Assembly: GCF_020567525.1 (NCBI RefSeq)
Contig: NZ_JAJCVI010000001.1
Coordinates: 62,001 to 126,000 of the forward strand
Source: Halorubellus salinus
GTDB lineage: Archaea > Halobacteriota > Halobacteria > Halobacteriales > Natrialbaceae
Reading direction: 5' to 3'
DNA: 64,000 nt
Within the stretch, counting starts at the first letter, position 1. The number at the start of each line of letters is the position of its first letter. The translations under genes were made by a program, and so were the position numbers. This document shows positions 37,769 through 45,975 of this stretch, piece by piece. Below the pieces are notes generated by a model. That model searched no databases and was not told the DNA's origin. It was given only the letters and a program-made list of their open reading frames with translations.

Positions 37769-39667
37769 TTACTCGTCGCCGGCAGCGTCGTCGTCCGCGT
37801 CGACGGGTTCGCCACCGTCGGTCATCGGTTCGTCCTCGGCGGGCTCGCCACCGTCGGCGAGCGTCGTCTCGATGCGGTCAGCGTGCCAGTCGAACTCGCG
37901 ACTCGGTAGGCCGTCCTCCTTCAGGTTCCACGGGTCCGGACCGACGACCGGGCCCTCGAGCCAGGACTGCACCATGTTCACCAGCCAGATGATCTGGCCG
38001 ACGAGGAGGATGAACGCGCCGACGGTCGCGATGACGTGCAGGTTCGTGAAGTAGCCGATGATGCCCTCGGCCGTGACGCCGTTGTACGTCGCGTACCGAC
38101 GCGGCATCCCGCCGTACCCGAGCAGGATCATCGCGAAGAACGTCAGGTTCGTCCCGACCATCGTCGTCCAAAAGTGCGCCTTCCCGAGCGTCCGCTGGTA
38201 CATCCGCCCGGAGACGATCGGGAACCAGTAGTAGACGCCCGCGAACACCGCGAACGCGATGGCACCCATGATGACGTAGTGGAAGTGCCCGACGACGTAG
38301 TACGTGTCGTGGAGGATGAGGTCCACGGGAACTGCCGCCAGGAACACGCCAGTGACGCCACCGATGATGAAGTTCGCGATGAACCCGATACAGAACAGCA
38401 TCGGGGTCGTCAACCGGATGTTCCCGTTCCACATCGTCGTGATCCAGTTGAACGTCTTCACCGCGCTCGGTATCGCAATCGCAAGACTCACCGCCATGAA
38501 GCCGGCGCGTAGCCGCGGGTCGATACCGCTCGCGAACATGTGGTGCGCCCACACACCGAAGCTGAGGACGCCGATGGCGAGCGTGGAGTACACGACGAAC
38601 TTGAACCCGAACAGCTTCCGGCCCGAGAACCGCGGGAGGACGTAGCTGATGATACCCATCGGCGGGAGCACGAGGATGTACACCTCGGGGTGTCCGAAGA
38701 ACCAGAACAGGTGCTGGTAGAGGATCGTTCCACCGCCCTCGACCGCGAAGAACCCGGTCGCGAAGTTCCGGTCGAGCAGGAGCATGACGATCGCGCTCCC
38801 GAGGAGCGGGAACGAGAACAGGATGAGCGCGGACTGCGTAAGGATCGTCCACGAGAAGATGTCGAGCTTGTCCCAGCCGACGTCACTCCCGCGCTCCGTG
38901 AAGATGGTCGCGATGAAGTTGATCGCACCCATCGTCGCCGACACGCCAGTGAGGTGGAGCCCGAGCAACATCAGGTCCGTCCCGGCGTTCAGCGCGGCCG
39001 TGTCGATCTCGCTCGACGCGATGACGCGACCCGCGTACTCGTAGGACATCGCGTCTTGCCCGGCGGCGGTCTGTGCGACCGCCTGCGGCGGGTACATCGT
39101 CCACGACGTCATCGACGCCGCGATACCGTCGAAGAACGGCGCGAGGAAGAAGCCGGCCCAGATGAGGATGGCGCCGGGCGGCAGCAACCAGAACGCGATG
39201 GCGTTGATACGCGGGAACGCCATGTCGTCCGCGCCGATGAGGAGCGGGATGAAGTAGTTCGAGAACGCGGCGAGTATCGGTGTCCCGAACAGGAACAGCA
39301 TCGTGATGCCGTGACTCGTCAGGAGCTGATTGTAGAACGCGCGGCCCCCGACGCTGGCGAGGACGTCCATCGCGGGCGTCGCCAACTCGAACCGCATGAG
39401 CATGACAGCGAGGCCACCCCACGCGAACGCGACGATGGCGTAGACGCCGTACAGGATGCCGATGTCCTTGTGGTCGACGGTCGTCAACCAGCGAACGATA
39501 CCACCGGGCTTCTCGTCGTGTCCGTACCCGGTCTCTCCGCCAAGGGCGCCGCCGCCGGCGAGCGGCGTGTACGTCCGCCAGTCGTCGAAGCGCGTGGCGA
39601 GCGCGAAGACGATGAGGACGAGGACGCCCGTGAGGAGTGTTAGTGCGAGCTCTCCGCTAAGTCCCAT
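37769..39667 (-). CDS. coxA: Haem-copper terminal oxidase subunit I (A1 type)
   Basis: This 632-residue protein with about 13 helices is the catalytic subunit reducing O2 to water. Haem and copper ligands are visible: TSHGITM, HPEVYILV (with the cross-linked Tyr), WAHHMF and VGHFHYV. Proton-channel residues of the A1 class are also present: GADDMAFPRIN (D-channel Asp and Asn), the HPEVY Glu, and IPSAVKTFNW (K-channel Lys). An extra N-terminal helix and an acidic C-terminal tail are haloarchaeal features. A TATA-like TTCTTTA lies 28 nt upstream on the minus strand. No subunit II gene is in the window. Confidence 0.93.
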   Translation of the reverse strand: MGLSGELALTLLTGVLVLIVFALATRFDDWRTYTPLAGGGALGGETGYGHDEKPGGIVRWLTTVDHKDIGILYGVYAIVAFAWGGLAVMLMRFELATPAMDVLASVGGRAFYNQLLTSHGITMLFLFGTPILAAFSNYFIPLLIGADDMAFPRINAIAFWLLPPGAILIWAGFFLAPFFDGIAASMTSWTMYPPQAVAQTAAGQDAMSYEYAGRVIASSEIDTAALNAGTDLMLLGLHLTGVSATMGAINFIATIFTERGSDVGWDKLDIFSWTILTQSALILFSFPLLGSAIVMLLLDRNFATGFFAVEGGGTILYQHLFWFFGHPEVYILVLPPMGIISYVLPRFSGRKLFGFKFVVYSTLAIGVLSFGVWAHHMFASGIDPRLRAGFMAVSLAIAIPSAVKTFNWITTMWNGNIRLTTPMLFCIGFIANFIIGGVTGVFLAAVPVDLILHDTYYVVGHFHYVIMGAIAFAVFAGVYYWFPIVSGRMYQRTLGKAHFWTTMVGTNLTFFAMILLGYGGMPRRYATYNGVTAEGIIGYFTNLHVIATVGAFILLVGQIIWLVNMVQSWLEGPVVGPDPWNLKEDGLPSREFDWHADRIETTLADGGEPAEDEPMTDGGEPVDADDDAAGDE

Positions 39668-39690
39668 GGATGTTGCTCAGGATTGCAACC

Positions 39691-39698
39691 TAAAGAAA
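39691..39698 (-). promoter_or_regulatory. Probable TATA box for coxA
   Basis: On the minus strand this reads TTTCTTTA, centred about 28 nt before the coxA ATG at 39667. Confidence 0.45.
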
Positions 39699-39829
39699 GG
39701 CTCGGGTTCACCGCCGCCCGCGATTTCGGCGATTCGCCTCGAGGAGGTGGACGAGGTCGTGCATCGAGAGGTCGACGGTGGAGAGAATCGCGGAGCGGGC
39801 GTCGGTCTGGAGGACGAGAGAGCGTCTCG

Positions 39830-40210
39830 TCAGACGGCTTCTTCGGGGGAGTCCTTGCGTTCGTCGGTCCCGTCGTCGCCGGTCGCGTCCGGCGTCTCGT
39901 CGGGCGTGTCGGTCGCGTTCGTCTCGGCGGTGTCGACGACCGCGGATTCGTCTTCGGCGTGTGCTGCGCGACCGGCTTCCTCGCTCTTGATGGCGTCGCC
40001 TTCGATGGCGACCGCGGAGATGTACGTGAGGATGGCGAGGAGGAGGAACGACCCGCCGATGATACCGAGCATGAGGGTGCTGTACAGCGGGTCCCAGCTG
40101 AACGGACCCCAGAGGACGAACAACCCGATGAAGAAGGCCATGATGCCCAGTGGGATGATGTTCACCAGGAGGTCGAGCATCGTGTCCTTCGTGAAGACGC
40201 GCTCTGCCAT
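39830..40210 (-). CDS. Small oxidase-cluster membrane protein (DUF6684-like)
   Basis: This 126-residue protein has two membrane helices (about 13-35 and 45-68) and an acidic C-terminal tail of about 55 residues. The beginning, AERVFTKDTMLDLLVNIIPLG, resembles DUF6684 proteins found beside haloarchaeal oxidase genes (recalled). The ATG at 40210 is preferred to the one at 40219 because a TATA-like CCTATTTGG (40236-40245, minus) predicts a transcript start between them. It probably assists or belongs to the oxidase. Confidence 0.65.
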   Translation of the reverse strand: MAERVFTKDTMLDLLVNIIPLGIMAFFIGLFVLWGPFSWDPLYSTLMLGIIGGSFLLLAILTYISAVAIEGDAIKSEEAGRAAHAEDESAVVDTAETNATDTPDETPDATGDDGTDERKDSPEEAV

Positions 40211-40294
40211 TGCTATCATGGGTTTTCGAGTGACGCCCAAATAGGTTGTCGGTTCGTGCCAGCGCGTCCCCCTACGTCTTCGTGAGGTGAGGAC

Positions 40295-40329
40295 CGCCGT
40301 CGAGCGAGTGGGCGCCGTCGAGCGAGTGG
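40295..40329. repeat. 18-bp tandem duplication
   Basis: The unit CGCCGTCGAGCGAGTGGG (40295-40312) is followed directly by a second copy (40313-40329), identical over 17 bases. It lies between two small oxidase-cluster genes and is non-coding. Confidence 0.8.
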
Positions 40330-40335
40330 CGTCGA

Positions 40336-40764
40336 TTACGTCAGTTCACTGCGGATCGAGCCGACGCCCGCGGTGAGGATGGTGAGCGCGCCGGCGGAGA
40401 TCATCGACAGGCCGCGGTACGCGACTGCGTTCGGGACGGCGACCAGTTCCGTGCCGCCGACGACGCCGCCGAACGCCCCGAACACGGCGATGCCGAGCGC
40501 GAGGACGACGGTCCCGAGGACGCCGAGCGCCACCCAGGGACGCTCCACGTACCCGGCTTCGGCGAGGATTCCCGCCACTGCACCCGTGAACATGAGGAAG
40601 CCGATGACCGTGAACACGAACACGCCGACGACGACGCCGACCTCGGCGATGGCGAGCCCGAACGCGATGAACATCGGCCAGAGACTCGCGGAGGGCTTGT
40701 GGTCGGTGACGGCGCGATTCCCCTCACTGCTCGCGGCCCCGTCCTCGACGCGCTCCTTCGACAT
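40336..40764 (-). CDS. Oxidase-cluster membrane protein (DUF7541-like)
   Basis: This 142-residue protein has four predicted membrane helices after a 25-residue polar N-terminus. It resembles haloarchaeal proteins annotated 'cox cluster protein' (DUF7541 by memory). A TATA-like GTTTATG (40787-40793, minus strand) lies 26 nt upstream of the ATG at 40764. Location two genes from coxA suggests an oxidase accessory role; no motif indicates catalysis. Confidence 0.65.
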   Translation of the reverse strand: MSKERVEDGAASSEGNRAVTDHKPSASLWPMFIAFGLAIAEVGVVVGVFVFTVIGFLMFTGAVAGILAEAGYVERPWVALGVLGTVVLALGIAVFGAFGGVVGGTELVAVPNAVAYRGLSMISAGALTILTAGVGSIRSELT

Positions 40765-40884
40765 ATCCTCCCGTTAGAGGTTCAGGCATAAACACGTCAC
40801 GGAACACCCCAGACGGCGGTTCCGGACCGGGTTCCTCGTCGAGCGCCGACAGCGGCCGTGCGCTCGTCGCGCCGTTAACCACGA

Positions 40885-40893
40885 CATATTAAG
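40885..40893 (+). promoter_or_regulatory. Probable TATA box for the thiolase gene
   Basis: CATATTAAG lies 28 nt (from centre) before the ATG at 40917. This supports that ATG over an upstream in-frame GTG at 40893, which would fall within the promoter. Confidence 0.55.
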
Positions 40894-40916
40894 TGGTCGA
40901 TAGCGAAGTTCAGGCC

Positions 40917-42086
40917 ATGTCAGGTGTACGAGTGGCTGGCGTCGGGTTGACGGCGTTCGGCGCGTCCCCGGAACGCACGGGCCGGGACCTCTTCGCGGAG
41001 GCTGGCTGTGACGCGCTCGCGGACGCTGGCGTCGACCGCGACGACGTGGAGGCGCTCCTCTACGGGAACTTCATGGGAGAGCTCGCAGAACACCAGGGTC
41101 ACCAGGGGCCGCTGATGGCGGAGGCCGTCGGTATCGACGCGCCGGCGACGCGCTTCGAGGCGGCGTGTGCGTCCTCCGGGGTCGCGGTCCGGGAGGGCGT
41201 CAAGCGCGTCCGGAACGGCGAATCGGACGTCCTCCTCGTCGGCGGCACGGAGCGGATGACGAACCTCGGGACGGCGGGTGCGACGGAGGCGCTCGCCATC
41301 GCCGCGGACGACCTCTGGGAGGTCCGCGCGGGGATGACGTTCCCGGGAGCGTACGCGCTGATGGCGCAGGCGTACTTCGCGGAGTACGGTGGGACGCGCG
41401 AGGACCTCGCCGCCATCGCGGTGAAGAACCACGACAACGCGTTGAACAACGAGAAGGCGCAGTACCAGCGCGCGATCGACGTGGAGACGGTCATCGACGC
41501 GCCGATGGTCTCCGAGCCGCTGGGCCTGTACGACTCCTGCCCGATCAGTGACGGTGCGGCGGCGGTCGTGCTCGTGAGCGACGAGTTCGCCGCCGAACAC
41601 GACCTGGACGCACCGGTCGCGGTCACGGGCACCGGCCAGGGCGGGGACTTGATGGCGCTACACGACCGCGAGTACCTCGCGCGCTCGCCCGCGGCGGACG
41701 AGGCCGCCGAGGAGGCGTACGCGGACGCGGGCGTGACCCCCGAGGACGTCGACGTCGCGGAGGTCCACGACTGCTTCACCATCGCGGAGGTGCTCGCGCT
41801 CGAGTCCCTCGGGCTCTGCGAGGTCGGCGAGGGCGTCACTGCGGCCGCGGACGGGCGGACGACGAAGGACGGTGACGTCCCCGTGAACCTCTCGGGTGGC
41901 CTGAAGGCGAAGGGGCATCCGGTCGGGGCGACGGGCGCGAGCCAGATCTGCGAGCTCGCGATGCTCCTGCGCGGCGACCACCCGAACAGCGACGCGGTCG
42001 CGGACGCGGACTGCGGGCTCGCGCACAACGCGGGCGGTACGGTCGCGTCTGCCGTCGTTCACGTTTTAGAGGTGATGGAGTCATGA
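40917..42086 (+). CDS. Thiolase (SCP-x type acetyl-CoA acetyltransferase family)
   Basis: This 389-residue protein has thiolase motifs: nucleophilic C84 in FEAACASSGVA, HDCFTIAEV, GGLKAKGHPVGATGA with the catalytic His, and CGLAHNAGG near the end. SCP-x-like archaeal thiolases condense or cleave acyl-CoAs in mevalonate or acyl-CoA metabolism. It overlaps by 4 nt the DUF35 gene, with which archaeal thiolases commonly form a complex. An upstream GTG at 40893 was rejected on promoter grounds. Confidence 0.9.
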   Translation: MSGVRVAGVGLTAFGASPERTGRDLFAEAGCDALADAGVDRDDVEALLYGNFMGELAEHQGHQGPLMAEAVGIDAPATRFEAACASSGVAVREGVKRVRNGESDVLLVGGTERMTNLGTAGATEALAIAADDLWEVRAGMTFPGAYALMAQAYFAEYGGTREDLAAIAVKNHDNALNNEKAQYQRAIDVETVIDAPMVSEPLGLYDSCPISDGAAAVVLVSDEFAAEHDLDAPVAVTGTGQGGDLMALHDREYLARSPAADEAAEEAYADAGVTPEDVDVAEVHDCFTIAEVLALESLGLCEVGEGVTAAADGRTTKDGDVPVNLSGGLKAKGHPVGATGASQICELAMLLRGDHPNSDAVADADCGLAHNAGGTVASAVVHVLEVMES

Positions 42087-42472
42087 GCGACGAGGACGTC
42101 GCGGACGCTGGCTACGACGAGTGGATCGACGCCGTCAGCGAGGGCGAGGGCTACTTCCTGTCGTGTGAGAACGACCACGGGTCGCTGCCGCCGCGGCGGG
42201 TCTGCCCGCACTGCGGGTCGCTCGACATCGAGGAGACGCCGCTGCCCGACACCGGCGAGGTGGAGACGTTCACGATAACGCACGTCGCGACGCCGAACTT
42301 CGCGGACGACACGCCGTACGCGGTCGGTATCGCGCGGTTCGGTGACGTTCGCGTCACTGGCCAGCTTCGGGACGTCGCCGTCGAGGAGGTCGAGGTCGGG
42401 ATCCAGGTCGCCATCGACGTCGCCGAGACCGAGACGACGGGCGACGACCTCGTCGTCTTCAGACCGCAGTAA
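42083..42472 (+). CDS. DUF35 Zn-ribbon/OB-fold acyl-CoA partner protein
   Basis: This 129-residue protein has a rubredoxin-like Zn-ribbon (C28, C41 and C44 in CPHCGS, with H32 as a possible ligand) and a C-terminal OB-fold (TFTITHVATPNF). In archaea such proteins bridge thiolase and HMG-CoA synthase or bind acyl-CoA. Translation is coupled to the thiolase by an ATGA overlap, which supports a complex with it. Confidence 0.88.
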   Translation: MSDEDVADAGYDEWIDAVSEGEGYFLSCENDHGSLPPRRVCPHCGSLDIEETPLPDTGEVETFTITHVATPNFADDTPYAVGIARFGDVRVTGQLRDVAVEEVEVGIQVAIDVAETETTGDDLVVFRPQ

Positions 42473-42483
42473 GGGACGGCCGT

Positions 42484-42517
42484 TTCTCGCGGTCAGTTCT
42501 CGCGGTCAGTTCTCGCG
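42484..42517. repeat. 13-bp tandem repeat across the hydrolase 3' end
   Basis: The unit TTCTCGCGGTCAG occurs at 42484-42496 and 42497-42509, followed by a partial copy to 42517. It spans the minus-strand stop codon of the hydrolase gene (42506-42508). Confidence 0.75.
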
Positions 42518-43498
42518 TTCGACGGCGACGCGGTCGGCGTCGACCTCGCGGTCGAGGCCCAGGTCGTCGGCGAGCCCGTCGAGGAACGCGTCGGGGTGTT
42601 CGTCGTGCGGGAGGAGCGCGGCGTAGTCGACGACGACGAGCTTCGCGTTCGCGGCCTCGGCGAGTTCGCGGCCGTCGGCGAGCGGCGTGATGTCGGCTTC
42701 GCGACCCCAGACGAGCGTCGTCGGGACGTCGAGGTCGGCGATGGCGGCGCCGAGGTCGAGGTCGCTGTCGAGGTACCCCGAGACGAACGACGCGGGCGCG
42801 AACCGCGCCCCGGCCTGGTGCGTGGTCTGCCAGTCGTACTGTTTGCGTTCCGGCGAGTACGCGTCGGCGTCGTAGTACGAGTGGTCGTCGCTGAAGTACT
42901 CGAGCGACCGCTCGCTCGCGACGGCGTCGAACAGGAGCGTGCCCAGCACCGGCGACCGCATCGCCTTCCGGACGAGCGGCTTCTCGCCCCCGGGCATCGT
43001 CGACGCCGTCGGCGATACGAGCACGAGCCGGGAGACGTCGACGTCGTCCTCGGCCGCTGCGGCCATCGCGTACGCGCCCGAGAGCGACGACGCGAGCACG
43101 GTCGCGTCCGGACCGGCGACGTCCCGGAGGAACGCGGCGAGGTACGCCTCGTAGTGCTCGTTCGTGTACTCGATGGCTGGTCGCTCGGAGCGCCCGAACC
43201 CGGGGAGGTCGGGTGCGAGGACGTGGTAGTCCTCGGCGAGCGCTTCGGCGATTCCGACGAACTCGTTGCTTGACGCGGCCGCGTTCACGCCGTGCACGAG
43301 GACGAGCGTCGGATGCTCGGGATTCCCGAGGTCAGTGTAGTACGTGTCGATGCCGCGCCAGCGGTACGTCTCGCCCGTGCCTGGAAGCGGTCGGGGGAGG
43401 TCGCCAGCTTTCCGTCTGAGCGCGCGGTCGACGAGCACGCCCGCGCTGACTGCACCGACCGCGCCTGCCGCGGCGTACGCCGCGTTCTTCAGTTTCAT
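42506..43498 (-). CDS. Alpha/beta-fold hydrolase
   Basis: This 330-residue protein begins with a hydrophobic/Ala-rich segment (about 5-25), possibly a membrane anchor or signal. It continues with the alpha/beta hydrolase fold: LVLVHGVNAAASSNEF (oxyanion hole), the nucleophile elbow LASSLSGAYA, an acid in READITPLADG, and the catalytic His in LPHDEHPDAF. The elbow is A-S-S-L-S-G rather than the usual G-x-S-x-G. It is convergent with the DUF35 gene and lies downstream of meaB on the same strand. Substrate unknown. Confidence 0.82.
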   Translation of the reverse strand: MKLKNAAYAAAGAVGAVSAGVLVDRALRRKAGDLPRPLPGTGETYRWRGIDTYYTDLGNPEHPTLVLVHGVNAAASSNEFVGIAEALAEDYHVLAPDLPGFGRSERPAIEYTNEHYEAYLAAFLRDVAGPDATVLASSLSGAYAMAAAAEDDVDVSRLVLVSPTASTMPGGEKPLVRKAMRSPVLGTLLFDAVASERSLEYFSDDHSYYDADAYSPERKQYDWQTTHQAGARFAPASFVSGYLDSDLDLGAAIADLDVPTTLVWGREADITPLADGRELAEAANAKLVVVDYAALLPHDEHPDAFLDGLADDLGLDREVDADRVAVEREN

Positions 43499-43626
43499 AT
43501 CTCGATAGAAGAGACCCAACGACTTGAACGTCGTGCCGAATCCCGGAGCGAACCACGAGACGGAACCACGAGGCGTGGGACCGAACGACACGCAGTCGGG
43601 GTGGGGCCGGCGGGGTCGTGAGGCCG

Positions 43627-44685
43627 TCAGTTCTCGCGTTCGAGACACGCAGCGACAGGGTCCAGCACCTCGTCCGCGATCGTGTACGGGTCGGTCTCGC
43701 CGTCGAGCACGCGCTCCGCGAGCGCGTCCACGCCACCGTGCTCGTCGATCTCCCCCTCGACGAGCGCGCCCGCGTCCTCGCGGAGCAACGTCCGTATCTC
43801 CTCGGCAGTCCGCTGCCGTCGCTTCGCCTGGATCTGCCCGGTGTCATCGAGCCAGTCCGCGTGCGCCTGCAGCGTGTCGAGGAACTCGTCGACGCCGTCG
43901 CCGGTCGTCGCCACCGTCTCCAGGACCGGCGTCTCCCACGGCTCGATGGTCTCTTCGCTCTCGTTGCCCTTCTCGGGCATGTCGACCTCCGTGTCGACGC
44001 CCATCCCGTGATGCCCCGCGGCGACGCTCACGTGCCCGTCGTCCATGTGCACCATCTCCTCCAGTTCCTGGACGGTGCGGTCAGCGCCGTCCATGTCCGC
44101 CTTGTTCACCGCGAACACGTCCGCGATCTCGAGGATGCCCGCCTTCAGCATCTGGACGTTGTCGCCCGACCCCGGCGGAACGAGCACCACGACGGTGTCG
44201 GCGGCCTGCACGATGTCGATCTCGTTCTGGCCCGCGCCCACGGTCTCGATGATGACCTTGTCCTTCCCGAACGCGTCCAGCGCCTTCACGGCGTCCGCGG
44301 TCGCCGTCGACAACCCACCGAGGCTTCCCCTCGCCGACATCGACCGGAAGAACACGTCCATGTCGCCGACGTTCGACGCCATCCGGATGCGGTCCCCGAG
44401 CACCGCGCCGCCCGTGTACGGCGACGACGGGTCGATGGCGACGATACCGACGGTGAGGCCGCGGTCGCGGTACGCCTTCGCGACCTTGTCGACGAGCGTC
44501 GACTTCCCCGCGCCCGGACTCCCCGTGATGCCGATGACGTCAGCGTCCCCGGTATGCTCGTAGAGCCCGGAGACGATGTCGCGGTAGCCGTCCTGTCGGT
44601 TCTCGATCTTCGTGATCGCTCTCGCGAGCGCACGGTGCTCGCCCTCGAGGATGCCGTCGAGCAGTTCCTGCGTCGACAGCGTCAT
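43627..44685 (-). CDS. meaB: MeaB-type G-protein chaperone of methylmalonyl-CoA mutase
   Basis: This 352-residue SIMIBI GTPase has Walker A GSPGAGKSTLVDKVA, DPSSPYTGGAVLGDRIRM (switch region), IIETVGAGQNEIDIVQAAD and the base-recognition NKADMDGA. MeaB/ArgK proteins protect methylmalonyl-CoA mutase and gate loading of adenosylcobalamin. Its start overlaps the B12-binding mutase subunit by 4 nt, which strongly supports this role over an older name, arginine kinase-like ArgK. Confidence 0.93.
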   Translation of the reverse strand: MTLSTQELLDGILEGEHRALARAITKIENRQDGYRDIVSGLYEHTGDADVIGITGSPGAGKSTLVDKVAKAYRDRGLTVGIVAIDPSSPYTGGAVLGDRIRMASNVGDMDVFFRSMSARGSLGGLSTATADAVKALDAFGKDKVIIETVGAGQNEIDIVQAADTVVVLVPPGSGDNVQMLKAGILEIADVFAVNKADMDGADRTVQELEEMVHMDDGHVSVAAGHHGMGVDTEVDMPEKGNESEETIEPWETPVLETVATTGDGVDEFLDTLQAHADWLDDTGQIQAKRRQRTAEEIRTLLREDAGALVEGEIDEHGGVDALAERVLDGETDPYTIADEVLDPVAACLEREN

Positions 44686-45098
44686 CGCTCCGGGGCGTTC
44701 TCGCGGACGAACTCGATGGTCTGCTCCATCGACGTCCCGGGACCGAACACCTCGGCGACACCGAGTTCCTTGAGGTGCGCCTTGTCCTCGTCGGGGACGA
44801 CGCCGCCGACGAGGATGAGCGTGTCCTCGAACGCGTCGTACTCCTTCAGGCCCTCGATGACCTTCGGGACGAGCGTGTTGTGCGCGCCCGAGAGGATGCT
44901 GATGCCGATGACGTCGACGTCCTCCTGGACCGCCGCCTGCACGATCTCGTCGGGCGCCTTGTGGAGGCCCGAGTAGATGACCTCGAATCCGGCGTCGCGG
45001 AACGCCCGCGCGATGACGTGCGCGCCACGGTCGTGCCCGTCGAGGCCGACCTTCGCGACGAGGCAGCGAATGGACCGCTCCTCCTGGCTCTGACTCAT
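44682..45098 (-). CDS. Methylmalonyl-CoA mutase, B12-binding subunit
   Basis: This 138-residue protein is the cobalamin-binding domain of the mutase. The histidine that coordinates cobalt is in LDGHDRGAHV, a perfect D-x-H-x2-G motif, followed by the Rossmann segments ISILSGAHN and LILVGGVVPDED. The start at 45098 gives the normal length and is preceded by a TATA-like AAGTAAAA (minus strand, about 28 nt upstream). It is coupled to meaB; the catalytic subunit is 12.7 kb away. Confidence 0.93.
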   Translation of the reverse strand: MSQSQEERSIRCLVAKVGLDGHDRGAHVIARAFRDAGFEVIYSGLHKAPDEIVQAAVQEDVDVIGISILSGAHNTLVPKVIEGLKEYDAFEDTLILVGGVVPDEDKAHLKELGVAEVFGPGTSMEQTIEFVRENAPER

Positions 45099-45275
45099 GA
45101 ACGACTGTTCCCTTCCGGCAGGTTTTACTTTAACGGAAGTGTGACGCCTCGTACGGGTAGGGGTTCTCGGTGGGACCGGCCCACCAGCGGTTCCAGTACC
45201 GACAGCGACCGCCACGGGACTCCCAGGGAGTCCGAATGCAAAAGCAATTACTCGCGCTCTCCCTAGCCCCGGTCG

Positions 45276-45899
45276 ATGACGGAAACGACGACGCCGCCAC
45301 TCCGGGACCTGAAGGGCTCGGTGCGGTCGCTGACCATCGTACTCTCGGTCGTCGGGTACGCGCTCGTGCTCGGGACGCTCTACCTCGGGCTCCCCATCTA
45401 CCCCGACATCGGACTGAACACGGTGAACACCCTGAGCGACGCCATCGCGGTCATCAACACGGTCGCGACGACCTGTCTCGTCCTCGGCTGGAGAGAGATC
45501 CGCCGCGGGAACGTCGACCGCCACCGCGCGCTCATGGGTGGCGCGTTCGCGCTCATCCTCGTGTTCCTCGTGCTCTACCTCCTGAAGACCGGGGGCGGCG
45601 GCACGAAGGAGATCGCGCTCGAACCGGGTGCAATCTACTACTCGTACCTCGCGATGCTCGCCATCCACATCCTGCTCTCCATCGTCTCCGTGCCGGTCGT
45701 GCTCTACGCCATCCTCCTCGGCGTGACGCATACGCCGCGGGAACTCCGCCAGGAGACCCCGCACCGGCGCGTCGGCCGCATCGCCGCGAGCGCGTGGATC
45801 CTCTCGCTCTCGCTCGGCGTCGTCACGTACCTCATGCTGAATCACATCTACGGGTTCGAGTTCGTGAAGGCGGTCGTCGCGGTCCCACTCCCCGTCTGA
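45276..45899 (+). CDS. DUF420 membrane protein
   Basis: This 207-residue protein has five or six membrane helices and conserved His residues, as in the DUF420 family (DHRALMGGAF, LAIHILLSIVSVP). DUF420 proteins are related to CtaM, which acts in haem-copper oxidase maturation, so a role in assembling the oxidase at 37769-39667 is reasonable but inferred. AATTACTC near 45246 lies about 27 nt before the ATG. Confidence 0.82.
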   Translation: MTETTTPPLRDLKGSVRSLTIVLSVVGYALVLGTLYLGLPIYPDIGLNTVNTLSDAIAVINTVATTCLVLGWREIRRGNVDRHRALMGGAFALILVFLVLYLLKTGGGGTKEIALEPGAIYYSYLAMLAIHILLSIVSVPVVLYAILLGVTHTPRELRQETPHRRVGRIAASAWILSLSLGVVTYLMLNHIYGFEFVKAVVAVPLPV

Positions 45900-45975
45900 G
45901 GCGGCGACGGCTCGCGGCCGCGAGTCGTTCCGGCAACGGATAGGTTTTTACTGGTGCCTCGGGTATCGAGTCGTC

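Noticed and set aside
37769-39667. CoxA lacking the D-channel
   Set aside because: First inspection of the helix around TSHGITM suggested a missing Asp, but GADDMAFPRIN holds the equivalent Asp and Asn, so the channel is present.
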